Shown here in pieces: positions 19,383 through 28,567 of a DNA stretch of 64,000 nt. The notes beneath the pieces were generated by a model. It saw only the letters and a list, made by a program, of their open reading frames with translations. It did not search any database and was not told where the DNA came from. Made by a program: the position numbers and the translations under genes. Numbering within the stretch: position 1 is the first letter of the stretch; each line of letters begins with the position of its first letter. Source of the stretch: CAYRGG01 sp964423745. Lineage in GTDB: Bacteria; Pseudomonadota; Gammaproteobacteria; Competibacterales; Competibacteraceae. The stretch covers positions 124,001-188,000 of the forward strand of contig CAYRGG010000001.1 in NCBI GenBank assembly GCA_964423745.1, written 5' to 3'.

Positions 19383-20192
19383 ATGACAGAATCAAGTCAA
19401 CAATTACTCATAGCAGATCCCATAAAGATTAGGAATACAAATCACTATCAGGAAGAATATGTTAAAAGTTTTGTTGAAAAATGGGATGAATTGATTGACT
19501 GGGATTCCCGCAGTCAAAGTGAGGGGGATTTTTTCATCGAACAACTCCGTTCTCGCGGTGTAAAAAGAGTTCTCGATGTGGCGACCGGCACCGGTTTCCA
19601 TTCTACCCGCTTGCTAGAAGCAGGATTTGAAGTAACCAGTGCAGATGGTAATCCACAAATGCTTGCGAAAGCTTTTGAAAACGGACGTAACCGTGGACAT
19701 ATTCTGCGTACTGTTCAAGCTGATTGGCGTTGGATCAATAAAACCATACACGAACAATTTGATGCGGTTATCTGCCTTGGTAATTCATTTACCCATCTCT
19801 TTACAGAACATGATCGCAGGAAAGCGTTGGCGGAGTTTTATGCTACCTTAAATTTTGACGGTGTTTTGATCCTCGATCAACGCAATTATGATGCTATTTT
19901 GGATGAAGGTTTTTCCACAAAACACAAATATTATTATTGTGGTGATAATGTTTCTGCAGAACCGGAGCATATTGACGAAGGATTAACACGATTTCGTTAT
20001 CGATTTCCAGATGGCGCTGAATACCATTTGAATATGTTCCCCCTAAGAAAAAAATATACGCGCCGTTTGATGCACGAAGTGGGCTTTCAGCGTATTGAAA
20101 CCTATGGTGATTTTCAAGCAACCTTCAATGCTAACGAACCCGACTTTTTGGTGCATGTGGCCGAGAAAGAGTATCGAGAGAACTGTAATTAA
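19383..20192 (+). CDS. Glycine/sarcosine N-methyltransferase
   Basis: First enzyme of betaine synthesis from glycine: transfers methyl from S-adenosylmethionine to glycine and then sarcosine. At 269 residues from the chosen start it fits the halophile GSMT family. The AdoMet site is VLDVATGTGFHSTRLLEAGF followed by SADGNPQML, and the later IDEGLTRFRYRFPDGAEYHL and YGDF also fit GSMT. An in-frame ATG at 19317 would add 22 residues without family support; ATG 19383 precedes the conserved region and has a weak AGAGAT. It lies 15 bases before the second methyltransferase. Product accumulates as a compatible solute. Confidence 0.9.
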   Translation: MTESSQQLLIADPIKIRNTNHYQEEYVKSFVEKWDELIDWDSRSQSEGDFFIEQLRSRGVKRVLDVATGTGFHSTRLLEAGFEVTSADGNPQMLAKAFENGRNRGHILRTVQADWRWINKTIHEQFDAVICLGNSFTHLFTEHDRRKALAEFYATLNFDGVLILDQRNYDAILDEGFSTKHKYYYCGDNVSAEPEHIDEGLTRFRYRFPDGAEYHLNMFPLRKKYTRRLMHEVGFQRIETYGDFQATFNANEPDFLVHVAEKEYRENCN

Positions 20193-20207
20193 GATATTAG
20201 AGAAATA

Positions 20208-21041
20208 ATGATTAATAGTTATTCTGAAGTCGTTAATATTGCGCGTGATTATTACAATAGTCATGACGCTGATAATTTTTATGCCATTATTTGGGGTGGT
20301 GAAGATATCCATATCGGATTGTATGAAGCGGAGAACGAACCTATTCTTGATGCCAGTCATCGCACCATCAGACACATGGCCAAACAGGTGGGCACTCTCG
20401 ATCCGCAACAAACGGTTCTTGACCTGGGCGCCGGCTATGGGGGCGCCGCTCGTTATCTTGCAAGTACATTTGGTTGCGCCGTGACGGCGCTGAATCTCAG
20501 CGAAAAAGAAAACGAACGTAACCGCGAGCTCAATAAGGACCGTGAGTTGAGCGATAAAATTCAAGTTATCGACGGCAGTTTTGAAAATGTTCCTGCTGCT
20601 GACCACACTTTTGATGTGGTTTGGTCCCAAGATGCTATTCTGCATAGCGGTCATCGAGAAAAAGTTTTACAAGAAAGTGTGCGTGTATTAAAACCCGGCG
20701 GACGTTTTGTTTTTACCGATCCCATGCAAGCCGATGACTGTCCAAAGGGTGTGTTACAACCCATTCTGGATCGCATCCATTTATCCACACTTGGCTCACC
20801 CAAATTTTATCGTGATACATTATCGTCATTAGGCATGACAGAAGTGAGGTTTGAAGAACACACGCAACAACTCATCAACCATTACAGCCGTGTATTGGAA
20901 GAAACCCTAAATCGCCAACAAGAGCTGGAAAAAGCGGTTTCGAGGGCCTATATCGAACGCATGAAAAAGGGCCTACAACACTGGATTGACGGTGGCGAAA
21001 AAGGTTATCTCTGCTGGGGAATCTTTGCCTTTAGTAAATAG
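20208..21041 (+). CDS. Sarcosine/dimethylglycine N-methyltransferase
   Basis: Second betaine-synthesis enzyme, methylating sarcosine and dimethylglycine to glycine betaine with AdoMet. The 277-residue length matches family members. It opens with NIARDYYNSHDADNFYAIIW and has the motif I VLDLGAGYGGAARYLA, with CPKGVLQPILDRIHL later, as in SDMT. It follows GSMT by 15 bases in one operon. Three AdoMet are used per betaine over the two steps, so a supply of methyl groups from elsewhere in the genome is needed. The pair marks a halophilic or halotolerant lifestyle. Confidence 0.92.
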   Translation: MINSYSEVVNIARDYYNSHDADNFYAIIWGGEDIHIGLYEAENEPILDASHRTIRHMAKQVGTLDPQQTVLDLGAGYGGAARYLASTFGCAVTALNLSEKENERNRELNKDRELSDKIQVIDGSFENVPAADHTFDVVWSQDAILHSGHREKVLQESVRVLKPGGRFVFTDPMQADDCPKGVLQPILDRIHLSTLGSPKFYRDTLSSLGMTEVRFEEHTQQLINHYSRVLEETLNRQQELEKAVSRAYIERMKKGLQHWIDGGEKGYLCWGIFAFSK

Positions 21042-21066
21042 AATTATAACTACTCACCCTTCCGTC

Positions 21067-21091
21067 ATTCTCGCCATGGACTGGCGAGAAT
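21067..21091. repeat. Palindromic repeat after the betaine operon
   Basis: Perfect 10-base arms ATTCTCGCCA and TGGCGAGAAT flank a 5-base loop, within CCGTCATTC...GAATCCAG, a common dispersed hairpin type in proteobacteria. A partial partner, CTGGATTCCGGC, lies near 21143. It sits 25 bases past the SDMT stop and may act as a terminator. Confidence 0.6.
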
Positions 21092-21219
21092 CCAGCACCA
21101 TGGACGCCAAGCCCTGATGCGTGACAACCCATGCCACCCTCCATGGCAACTGGATTCCGGCAATCCTTGCCAGTGCAGCCATCGTATTGAAGATAGGGCA
21201 TGGTCAAATGAGAAATGCG

Positions 21220-21837
21220 TTAGCCCTGGGGACAGTGAGCGCCCGCCTCAATCCAAGCTTTCGTCAATGCGCCAAAGGTGGCTTGATCGCCGGGGGCCGG
21301 TTCGCGTCCTTCCCCCGGATGCCAGCCCCAACCCACTAGGCCATCCTTAGCGTTGTGGGCTTGCAGCTCCGCCAGGGTTTTGCCCCCGTTGCGTTCTTTA
21401 TCCTTTATCTGCACACAGATTTCCCCTAGGGATTTATCTTCCCAACCCATGCTGGCAGGCGCTAAATGCCAGACTTGATGACCCGGGATGCTCCCCTCCG
21501 CCGTGGCATAAGCGACATTCTCTTGACCGTGACAAGTGTTACAACGCATCCCCGCTAACCCCATGCCACCGACGCCGCGGTAGACAGGTGGCTGATGTAG
21601 CACCATGCCATCACCCTGTAACGGTCGTTCACCTTTGGGGTGACAGTTTACACAACGGGGGTGCTGGAGAACTTTACCCATTTCCTCAAAAAGCTGGACT
21701 GCACGTTGCCGATCATCGGCGATAGCGGCGAACTGTTCTGGTCCAGCCAGAGCGGCTGTTGATTCTGCTAAACTTTTATCCATCAATCCTACTAGTAGTC
21801 CAAGCATCACTAAGAGACCCGCCAATAATTTTCTCAT
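21220..21837 (-). CDS. Diheme cytochrome c subunit of an isoquinoline-oxidoreductase-like enzyme
   Basis: An exported cytochrome of about 205 residues with two CxxCH heme sites (CVNCH, CNTCH) and a signal peptide at the start (LLAGLLVMLGLLVGL). Family members accompany IorAB-type molybdenum hydroxylases and probably take their electrons to the respiratory chain. ATG 21852 is possible, but ATG 21837 has a GAGGAG Shine-Dalgarno eight bases upstream and was preferred. The stop codon of the large subunit lies 11 bases upstream, so it is part of the same operon. Confidence 0.85.
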   Translation of the reverse strand: MRKLLAGLLVMLGLLVGLMDKSLAESTAALAGPEQFAAIADDRQRAVQLFEEMGKVLQHPRCVNCHPKGERPLQGDGMVLHQPPVYRGVGGMGLAGMRCNTCHGQENVAYATAEGSIPGHQVWHLAPASMGWEDKSLGEICVQIKDKERNGGKTLAELQAHNAKDGLVGWGWHPGEGREPAPGDQATFGALTKAWIEAGAHCPQG

Positions 21838-21848
21838 TGCATCTCTCC

Positions 21849-24032
21849 TCATACGTTGACGGGTACAAAGGGTAGTCGTCGCAAAGTTTCCCCAGTCAGC
21901 ACCCGCCAGGCGTTAGCCACTGCCGGAGCAATGGGCGGTAAGCCTGGTTCGCCAACCCCTGTAGGATCTGCTTGGGAGTCGATAATGCTAACTTCCACAG
22001 CGGGCATTTCGTTGATACGCAGAGAGCGGTAAGTGTCGAAGTTGGCTTGGACAACACGGCCGTTTTCCCCTAGGGTAATTTCATCGAACAAAGCGGCACT
22101 CAGACCGTAGCCGATACCCCCTTCCATTTGAGCGCGGATAATATTGGGATTGACCGCTACCCCGCAGTCAACCGCGCACCAAACTTTATGGACTTTAGGA
22201 TAGCCTTGGTCATGGCGGGAGACTTCAGCGATCTGCGCCACATAACTATCAAAGGATTTATGCACGGCGACGCCCAAGGCGCGATCATCACCTTTACGTG
22301 GACCCGACCAACTCGCCATCTCGGCGACACGTTCCAGGACAGCCTTATCACGGGGATGATCTTTCAGCAAAGCAAGTCGTCCCACCACTGGATCTTTATC
22401 CGCCAGTTCCAGCAGTTCATCGATGAAAGTTTCAGTGGTGTAAGCAGTGTGGGTATGACCCACCGAACGCCACCACAATACCGGCACACCGGTTTTCATG
22501 GTGTGCAATCCGACTCGTAAATTGGGGATGGCATAGGGTAAACCCCGGGCTCCTTCCACGGAGGTGGGGTCGATACCGTCTTGAATCATGGCCTCAAAGG
22601 GCGATCCCGCCACGATGGATTGGGTGGCAATGGTTTGATCCCAAGCGGTGATATTGCCCTCCCTATCCACGGCGCCGTGTAATCGATGCACCGTCAATGG
22701 CCGGTAACGACCGCCGCGGATATCGTTCTCCCGGGTCCACAGGTGTTTCACCACCACCGGTTTGCCATAGGCTTTAGCCACGGCGGCCGCCTCGGCGGCG
22801 AAGTTAGCGTCGGGCTGGGCTCGACGCCCAAAACTGCCGCCGGCAAATGTGGTGTTTAATTTGACTTTATCTAGTGAAAGCTCCAGCACCTGGGCAATGG
22901 CGCCATGGTCGGTGGTTTGCAGTTGGCTACCCATCCAGACTTCTGCGCTATCCTCTTTGAGGTCGATCACCGCATCCAAGGTTTCCATGGGCGCATGGGC
23001 GAGGAACGGAAACTGATACTCCGCTTCCAGTACCTTGGCACCCTTCGCCAGTTGGTCGGCGACGTTGCCGCGATTTTCCGCCTCGTCACCGGATTCTTTG
23101 ACCGCTTTTGCATAAGTTTCCATGAGCTGAGCGGAGGAGCGGGTTTCCGCCTGACGGGTATCCCACTCCACTTTAAGAGCAGCCAGCCCTTTGAATGCCG
23201 CAAAGGTATTTTTACCGTACACCACTACCCCTTGAGGTATGGTTTTGACATCCAGCACATGGGCTATCTGACGGGCCGCTGTATCGTCGACGTTGGCCAC
23301 TGTGGCGCCGAACTGGGGCGGATGCAGAATGGCCGTGGTGATCATACCGTCTTTATAGACGTCCAGGGTAAAGCGTGCTTCACCGGTGGATTTTGCAACG
23401 GTGTCGAGCTTGGGTCGATCTGTGCCGATCAAGGTGAATTCTTCCCGAGATTTTAACGCCGGTTCTGTCGGCACATCCATGGTAGCGGCTTTCTCGGCTA
23501 GTTCGCCAAAGGTGGTTTGTTGGCCACTGGTCGTATGTTTAACCACGCCTTTGTCGACGCTAATCTCACCGGCATCCACCTGCCACTGTTCGGCGGCAGC
23601 GGCCACCAACATGGCGCGGGCGGCAGCCCCGGCTTGACGCATTTGCTGATAGGAATTGGCAATGGCCGTGGAACCGCCGGTGCCTTGTAGGCCAAAGGCT
23701 AAATTTTTATAGAGTTCGGGATCACTGGGGGCGCTTTCCGCGCGCATCTGACTCCAATCCGCGTCCAACTCTTCCGCCACCAAGGTGGCCAGACCCGTAT
23801 AAGGTCCTTGACCAAATTCGATGTGTTTCACCAACACAGTCACGGTATTGTCCGGTGCAATACGCAAAAAAGCATTGGGGGAAAACTGCCCAGCAGCCCC
23901 ATCCCCCTGCATGACGCTAGCCTCACCGGACTGTGCTCTCACTTTCAAAGGCAACTGTAGGCCGATGATGAGTCCCACGGAACCTTGCAAGAAACGACGG
24001 CGGCTCAAGGTCACTGTATGAATACGGCTCAT
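21849..24032 (-). CDS. Molybdopterin-binding large subunit, isoquinoline 1-oxidoreductase/aldehyde oxidase type
   Basis: Catalytic subunit of a xanthine-oxidase-family molybdenum hydroxylase, about 727 residues. It has a twin-arginine signal (SRRRFLQGSVGL), so the folded enzyme is exported to the periplasm. Typical segments are HIEFGQGPYTGLATLVAEEL, TTFAGGSFGRRAQPDA and GVGEPGLPPIAPAVANA, the last carrying the catalytic Glu. Family substrates are N-heterocycles or aldehydes; the true one is unknown. ATG 24062 would overlap iorA by 26 bases; ATG 24032 has a perfect GGAGG nine bases upstream and is favoured. The iron-sulfur subunit lies immediately upstream. Confidence 0.9.
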   Translation of the reverse strand: MSRIHTVTLSRRRFLQGSVGLIIGLQLPLKVRAQSGEASVMQGDGAAGQFSPNAFLRIAPDNTVTVLVKHIEFGQGPYTGLATLVAEELDADWSQMRAESAPSDPELYKNLAFGLQGTGGSTAIANSYQQMRQAGAAARAMLVAAAAEQWQVDAGEISVDKGVVKHTTSGQQTTFGELAEKAATMDVPTEPALKSREEFTLIGTDRPKLDTVAKSTGEARFTLDVYKDGMITTAILHPPQFGATVANVDDTAARQIAHVLDVKTIPQGVVVYGKNTFAAFKGLAALKVEWDTRQAETRSSAQLMETYAKAVKESGDEAENRGNVADQLAKGAKVLEAEYQFPFLAHAPMETLDAVIDLKEDSAEVWMGSQLQTTDHGAIAQVLELSLDKVKLNTTFAGGSFGRRAQPDANFAAEAAAVAKAYGKPVVVKHLWTRENDIRGGRYRPLTVHRLHGAVDREGNITAWDQTIATQSIVAGSPFEAMIQDGIDPTSVEGARGLPYAIPNLRVGLHTMKTGVPVLWWRSVGHTHTAYTTETFIDELLELADKDPVVGRLALLKDHPRDKAVLERVAEMASWSGPRKGDDRALGVAVHKSFDSYVAQIAEVSRHDQGYPKVHKVWCAVDCGVAVNPNIIRAQMEGGIGYGLSAALFDEITLGENGRVVQANFDTYRSLRINEMPAVEVSIIDSQADPTGVGEPGLPPIAPAVANAWRVLTGETLRRLPFVPVNV

Positions 24033-24036
24033 GACG

Positions 24037-24501
24037 TTACGCCTCCAATTGTTCAGCAGCATTGTGGATGGCCTGGCGAACCCGCACGTAAGTGGCGCAG
24101 CGGCAGATGTTGCCCGCCATGGCCCCGTCGATGTCGGTATCTGTGGGGGCAGGCTTTTCGTTGAGCAGGGCTACCGCTGACATAATCTGGCCAGATTGAC
24201 AATAGCCACATTGAGGAACGTCGATGGCTTTCCAAGCGGCTTGCACGGCTATGGCAGCATCTCCTTTTAAACCTTCGATGGTGGTAATCTGTTGACCATC
24301 CACTGCGCTCACCGGCGTCACGCAAGAACGCCGCGGCTGGCCATTAACGTGGACCGTGCAAGCGCCACACTGGGCGATGCCGCACCCGTATTTAGTGCCG
24401 GTTAAACGCAGTTCGTCCCGCAATACCCACAACAGGGGCGTTTCAGGATCGACGCTATCGTCGAGTTTATGACTTTCGCCGTTAATAGTGAGTGAGAGCA
24501 T
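24037..24501 (-). CDS. (2Fe-2S)-binding small subunit of the molybdenum hydroxylase
   Basis: A 154-residue electron-transfer subunit with two [2Fe-2S] sites: plant-type CGIAQCGACTVHVNG plus a later Cys (RRSC), and the alpha-helical CGYCQSGQ...CRC pair. It passes electrons from the molybdenum centre, probably to the diheme cytochrome encoded two genes on. It has a GGAGA Shine-Dalgarno and no signal peptide, so it should travel through the Tat system together with the large subunit. It ends four bases before the large-subunit start. Confidence 0.92.
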   Translation of the reverse strand: MLSLTINGESHKLDDSVDPETPLLWVLRDELRLTGTKYGCGIAQCGACTVHVNGQPRRSCVTPVSAVDGQQITTIEGLKGDAAIAVQAAWKAIDVPQCGYCQSGQIMSAVALLNEKPAPTDTDIDGAMAGNICRCATYVRVRQAIHNAAEQLEA

Positions 24502-24533
24502 GGTTTTTCTCCAGGTGATGAACGATAAATTAG

Positions 24534-25925
24534 CTAGGCCATGGGAAGACGCACCGTAAACAAAGTTTTACCCGGCTTTGAATGTAATGTAATCGCTCCA
24601 CGATGGCGGTTTTCCACAATACGGCGGGTAATGTCCAAACCCAATCCAGTGCCTTTACCCACTTCTTTGGTGGTGAAGAAAGACCCAAACACACAGGATT
24701 GGATGTCTTCGGGAATACCGGGGCCATTATCGACGATATCCACACACAGGTTATCCCCTTCCCGGTGGGTATAGATGTCAACGATGCCCTGACCGTTCAT
24801 GGCGTCGATGGCGTTATCGAGCAGGTTAGTCCAGACTTGATTGAGTTCGCTGCCATAGGCTTTAATAGGGGGCAGACTGCGATCGAAGTGAGTATTGACC
24901 GTAACCCCATATTTCAACTTATGATGCAGCATTGTTAGGGTGTCTTCGATGCCTTGATGAACATCCACATCTTGTTGCACATCGCGATCTACGTAGGAAT
25001 AGGATTTAACGGCATCCACGAGTTCAGTGATGCGCCCAGAGGCTTTTTGGCCATCTAAAATCATAGCTAATACGTCAAAGGATAGGGCCAGCCATTGAAT
25101 GCCCACATAGCGCATGGACGTGGGATTATTTCGCCAGCGTTCCGCTAATCCCTGAATTTCCTGGATTTCTAGACCTGAAGCGGCCAGCGGCGGCGCCAGT
25201 TCCCAAGCTTCAGGAATATCGTCTTGTTCCAACCAATCCAGAAAATCGTCTTCCCGAGCAGCTAAATCTCTACTTTTAAGTCGTTCCTGAGCAATAAAGG
25301 CAAATCCCTTGTCCCGTAGGGCCAGCCATTGGTCGGTATGTTCGTCATCCACATTGAGTTTGCCGTAAGCAAGATTCATATCCTGCAAGGCAAGTATCTT
25401 GGGATGAAGATTTTCTAGGATGCGGGCTAGAGAAGAAGCTGGGTTATTGAGTTCATGGGCGAGTCCAGCGGCTAACGTACCCAATGAGGCCATTTTTTCT
25501 CGATTGCGAATAAAGGATTCTAGGCGGCGAGTACGATCCAGGATGGTTTGAAAAATCTTCTTTTCCACACTGCGGGTGGACACCATCAACTGGCGGAATT
25601 CATCCCGGCCCATGACATACAGAGTGCAAGGCGTTAGCGCCTTGAGGGTAATGGGTACGGGTTCGTCCGTGTAGATCTGCACTTCGCCAAAAAATGAAGG
25701 GGCAGTATGTTTACCAATGGGCATTTGATGCCCTTCGGATTCTCGAAGAATATCGATATCCCCTTCCATATGCAGGAAAAATCCCCGCGGTGGCTGTCCT
25801 TGGGCTACGATAATGTCACCCGCTCGATAAGTTTGTAGGGTGACATGGTCACAAATCCATTGCAGCTTGTCATCGCTAATAGACGCAAACAAATCCAGGC
25901 GGCGGAGGTCGTCGATACAAATCAT
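24534..25925 (-). CDS. Cyclic-nucleotide-domain sensor histidine kinase
   Basis: A 463-residue cytoplasmic kinase. Residues 5-130 form a cNMP/Crp-type sensor (RAGDIIVAQGQPPRGFFLHM). The H-box is LAAGLAHELNNPASSLARIL at about 170, with a HATPase domain at about 345-460 (NQVWTNLLDNAIDAM, DNGPGIPE, GTGLGLDI). No membrane segment is present. Its start overlaps the stop of the REC-reductase gene by one base (TAATG), so the two are a matched pair; such pairs are known in other proteobacteria. It probably phosphorylates the receiver domain of that fusion protein. Downstream, 32 bases away, is the hydroxylase operon. Confidence 0.9.
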   Translation of the reverse strand: MICIDDLRRLDLFASISDDKLQWICDHVTLQTYRAGDIIVAQGQPPRGFFLHMEGDIDILRESEGHQMPIGKHTAPSFFGEVQIYTDEPVPITLKALTPCTLYVMGRDEFRQLMVSTRSVEKKIFQTILDRTRRLESFIRNREKMASLGTLAAGLAHELNNPASSLARILENLHPKILALQDMNLAYGKLNVDDEHTDQWLALRDKGFAFIAQERLKSRDLAAREDDFLDWLEQDDIPEAWELAPPLAASGLEIQEIQGLAERWRNNPTSMRYVGIQWLALSFDVLAMILDGQKASGRITELVDAVKSYSYVDRDVQQDVDVHQGIEDTLTMLHHKLKYGVTVNTHFDRSLPPIKAYGSELNQVWTNLLDNAIDAMNGQGIVDIYTHREGDNLCVDIVDNGPGIPEDIQSCVFGSFFTTKEVGKGTGLGLDITRRIVENRHRGAITLHSKPGKTLFTVRLPMA

Positions 25926-27613
25926 TAGAGACTGCTCAAATATTCGCTGATAAAGCGTTGCGTGATGGACCCCTCACCCACCGCCGAGGCCACCCGCTTG
26001 ATGGAGCCATAGCGCACGTCCCCGACGGCAAATACCCCTGCCACGCTGGTTTCCGTGAGATAGGGGTCGCGGGGTAAGGTCCAGTAACGGTGGTAGTCTG
26101 GTTTTTTAAGATCGTTACCGGTAATGACGAAGCCCCGCTGATCTCGAGCTATCCCTTCATCCAACCAGGCCGTATGGGGGTTAGCGCCTATAAAGACGAA
26201 CATGGCGTCGGCTGGCTGGGTGTTTTCCGCACCACTTTCCAGATCCTTGAGGGTAATGGCCTGCAAACGATCATTACCCACCACGCTAACGGGTTGGGCA
26301 CGAAACAAGATGCGGATATTCTCGGCCGCATCGATACGCTCGGCTAGATATTCCGACATGGTTTCCCGTAGGCTGGTACGGTGACATACTACAGTCACCG
26401 AACGGGCATAAGTGGACAACATCATGGCCGCTTGGCCAGCCGAATTTCCCGCGCCGATGATAAAAACGTCTTTATCCTGACAAGACAGCGCCTCGGTGGT
26501 GGCGGCGCCGTAGAAAACCCCGAGACCCTCAAGAGCTTGGCAGCCTGGAATAGCGAGGCGATTATAGGCAACGCCATTGGCAACCACCAAGCAGTGACAA
26601 GATAACTCCGTGCCGTTACTCAACCGCACTAGACGGTATTGGCCATCGCTACGCATCCCCGTTACCTCTTGGGCAAGAATCAGTTCCGCGCCGAAGCGTC
26701 GAGCTTGATCCAACGCCCGGCGGGACAGCTCTGCACCGCTAATGCCCGCAGGAAAGCCTAAATAATTTTCAATAAGTGAACTAGTGCCCGCCTGTCCGCC
26801 GGGTGCAGAACGTTCAATCAAAGCTGTCTTGATGCGTTCTGTGGATGCTGTCACGGCCACCGCCAGACCCGCGGGGCCAGCCCCCACCACCACCACTGGA
26901 TAAAACGGTACACTGGCTGTCGTGGTTAAACCGATGTGGTACGCCACCTCCGTGAGTTGCGGTCGATTCAGCACAGTGCCGTCGGGTAGCACCACCGTCG
27001 GCAAACCAAGGCTGGTATCGAGAGAGGTCAGTAGGAGTTCTGTCTCGGGGGAGCTTTCCACATCGATCCATTTATAAGGCACATGATTACGGGCGATAAA
27101 ATCCCGCACGGCATGACCATCAAAAGACCAACGGTAATCGATAATCTTAACCCCCAGGAATTCCGGTTGGTGAATTTTGCGCCAGTCATAAAGCTGCTCA
27201 TCGATGATGGGATAGAGTTTTTCATCGGGGGGATTCCAGGGCTTCATCAAATAATAATCCAAGCCCAAATCATTAATGGCTTGGATAGCGACGTTGTTGT
27301 CAGCATAGGCTGTCAGTAAAAGACGTCTCGCGTCTGGAAAAATAGCCTTAGCCTGCTCGATAAATTGGGTGCCTGTCATACTCGGCATACGCTGATCGGA
27401 GAGCAACAACGCCACGTTTATTCCCTGACGCTTAAAATCCTTTAATAGATCCACGGCTTCGACGCCAGATTCGGCGCGAACGATGCGATACTCTTTTCCA
27501 TACTTGGAGCGCAAGTCCCGGACTACCGCATGCAATACCTCGGGTTCATCGTCAACAGCCAAGATGATAGGCCGGGTTGTTTTTACGCTGTGGTTAATGC
27601 TTTTTACATCCAT
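25925..27613 (-). CDS. Fusion of response regulator, thioredoxin-like domain and FAD/NAD(P) oxidoreductase
   Basis: A 562-residue three-domain protein. The receiver (about 15-135) keeps VDDEPEV, the phospho-Asp in LLSDQRMP and the switch Lys in YLMKPW. A thioredoxin/glutaredoxin-like segment (about 150-235) lacks a CxxC. The thioredoxin-reductase-like half (about 245-560) has VVVGAGPAGLAVAV for FAD and FIIGAGNSAGQAAMML for NAD(P)H. The usual redox CxxC before the second motif is replaced (YGAATTEALSC), so classic disulfide reduction is unlikely. Such fusions are annotated as fused response regulator/thioredoxin-disulfide reductase; their function is poorly known. It is the first gene of a five-gene minus-strand run. 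Confidence 0.88.
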   Translation of the reverse strand: MDVKSINHSVKTTRPIILAVDDEPEVLHAVVRDLRSKYGKEYRIVRAESGVEAVDLLKDFKRQGINVALLLSDQRMPSMTGTQFIEQAKAIFPDARRLLLTAYADNNVAIQAINDLGLDYYLMKPWNPPDEKLYPIIDEQLYDWRKIHQPEFLGVKIIDYRWSFDGHAVRDFIARNHVPYKWIDVESSPETELLLTSLDTSLGLPTVVLPDGTVLNRPQLTEVAYHIGLTTTASVPFYPVVVVGAGPAGLAVAVTASTERIKTALIERSAPGGQAGTSSLIENYLGFPAGISGAELSRRALDQARRFGAELILAQEVTGMRSDGQYRLVRLSNGTELSCHCLVVANGVAYNRLAIPGCQALEGLGVFYGAATTEALSCQDKDVFIIGAGNSAGQAAMMLSTYARSVTVVCHRTSLRETMSEYLAERIDAAENIRILFRAQPVSVVGNDRLQAITLKDLESGAENTQPADAMFVFIGANPHTAWLDEGIARDQRGFVITGNDLKKPDYHRYWTLPRDPYLTETSVAGVFAVGDVRYGSIKRVASAVGEGSITQRFISEYLSSL

Positions 27614-27991
27614 AGACCAGGTTCGAATCTGTGATGACTACCTACGATGTTAAACCAGGATGGCCGTCTGTATTCAGGAGTTGTTAAGGATAAATGAGTT
27701 AAAAGAATATTTCTTGCAAATTATTGCGCTAACTGACGCGCTAACAATGACGCTATATGTCTTATAAGTAACTGGCCATCAGTTATGCGTTGTTATGGAA
27801 GGGCCTTTGCCGTTGGAAGACGGCGATGGAGCGTACAGGGACGTATGCACAGCGTTCCTGGAATAACATCGGATAACTAAGGACATTTCACTTAGATTAA
27901 ACACTACAGATAGACGACACCTCGTAACAAAAGGCTATGTTAGAGGGTCAAACGCAATAAACCTCATCAATACCATAGAGAGGGTATCGCC
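27614..27991. other. Intergenic region between divergent units
   Basis: About 380 bases between the redox operon (minus) and a small exported protein (plus). It must carry both promoters. A small hairpin (GCCGT/ACGGC) lies near 27809-27824. I see no confident promoter boxes and no larger gene. Confidence 0.4.
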
Positions 27992-28423
27992 GTGAAAAAA
28001 TCAATTTTTTCTTTAACAGCAGCGCTGGTCGTTGTTTCACTTTTCATTCCGTTTTCAACCGCCACAGCTAAGGATTATCGTGGTCATCCAGGCGTTAAGT
28101 TCCGTGGAGGCAGCGGAATAAGCTTATCCATTGGTAGCGATCGTGGCGTTAACTATAGATTTTACTATCAAGAATCAGGCCGTTCACACTTTCGACCCCA
28201 TCATTCCAGGGGATATCGACAATACCGCTATTACAATCCTCCCCGGTATATTGTAAAACCCCCCGTGTATTACGGGGGCCGGGGTTTCTATTTCAAACCT
28301 CCGCGGCATCACCATTACCGTAAACCGCACCATGGTCGTTACGGTCATTTCAAACCCCATCGCCATTATGGCCGCCACTATTTTAAACCTCAGCGACACC
28401 ATCGCTTTTACGGTCATAGGTAA
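27992..28423 (+). CDS. Exported His/Tyr/Arg-rich protein
   Basis: A 143-residue protein with a clear signal peptide (residues 1-26, cleavage near TATA/KD). The mature part is dominated by His, Tyr, Arg, Pro and Phe. Its last 60 residues hold several FKP units within His-rich stretches (RHHHYRKPHHGRYGHFKPHR). The pattern suggests metal binding or an extracellular low-complexity surface protein; I do not recognise a family. It starts with GTG preceded by GAGAGGG. A hairpin follows the stop. Confidence 0.7.
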   Translation: MKKSIFSLTAALVVVSLFIPFSTATAKDYRGHPGVKFRGGSGISLSIGSDRGVNYRFYYQESGRSHFRPHHSRGYRQYRYYNPPRYIVKPPVYYGGRGFYFKPPRHHHYRKPHHGRYGHFKPHRHYGRHYFKPQRHHRFYGHR

Positions 28424-28465
28424 TATGACCGCCAGCCGAACCTTTTAAAAACCACAACTCATCAA

Positions 28466-28500
28466 GCTTGCGAGTGCTAAAAAAACACCTTTTCGCAAGC
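28466..28500. terminator. Hairpin between two convergent small exported-protein genes
   Basis: Perfect 8-base arms GCTTGCGA and TCGCAAGC enclose a nested GTG/CAC pair around an A-run, with TGACTTTT after the plus-strand arm. It lies between genes converging from 27992 (+) and 28825 (-), so it could serve both. Confidence 0.5.
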
Positions 28501-28567
28501 CTGACTTTTACGTAACAGGTTCCCAAAACTAACCCCTACTGTTTGCCCTTTCTTCAAAAGAAGATTT

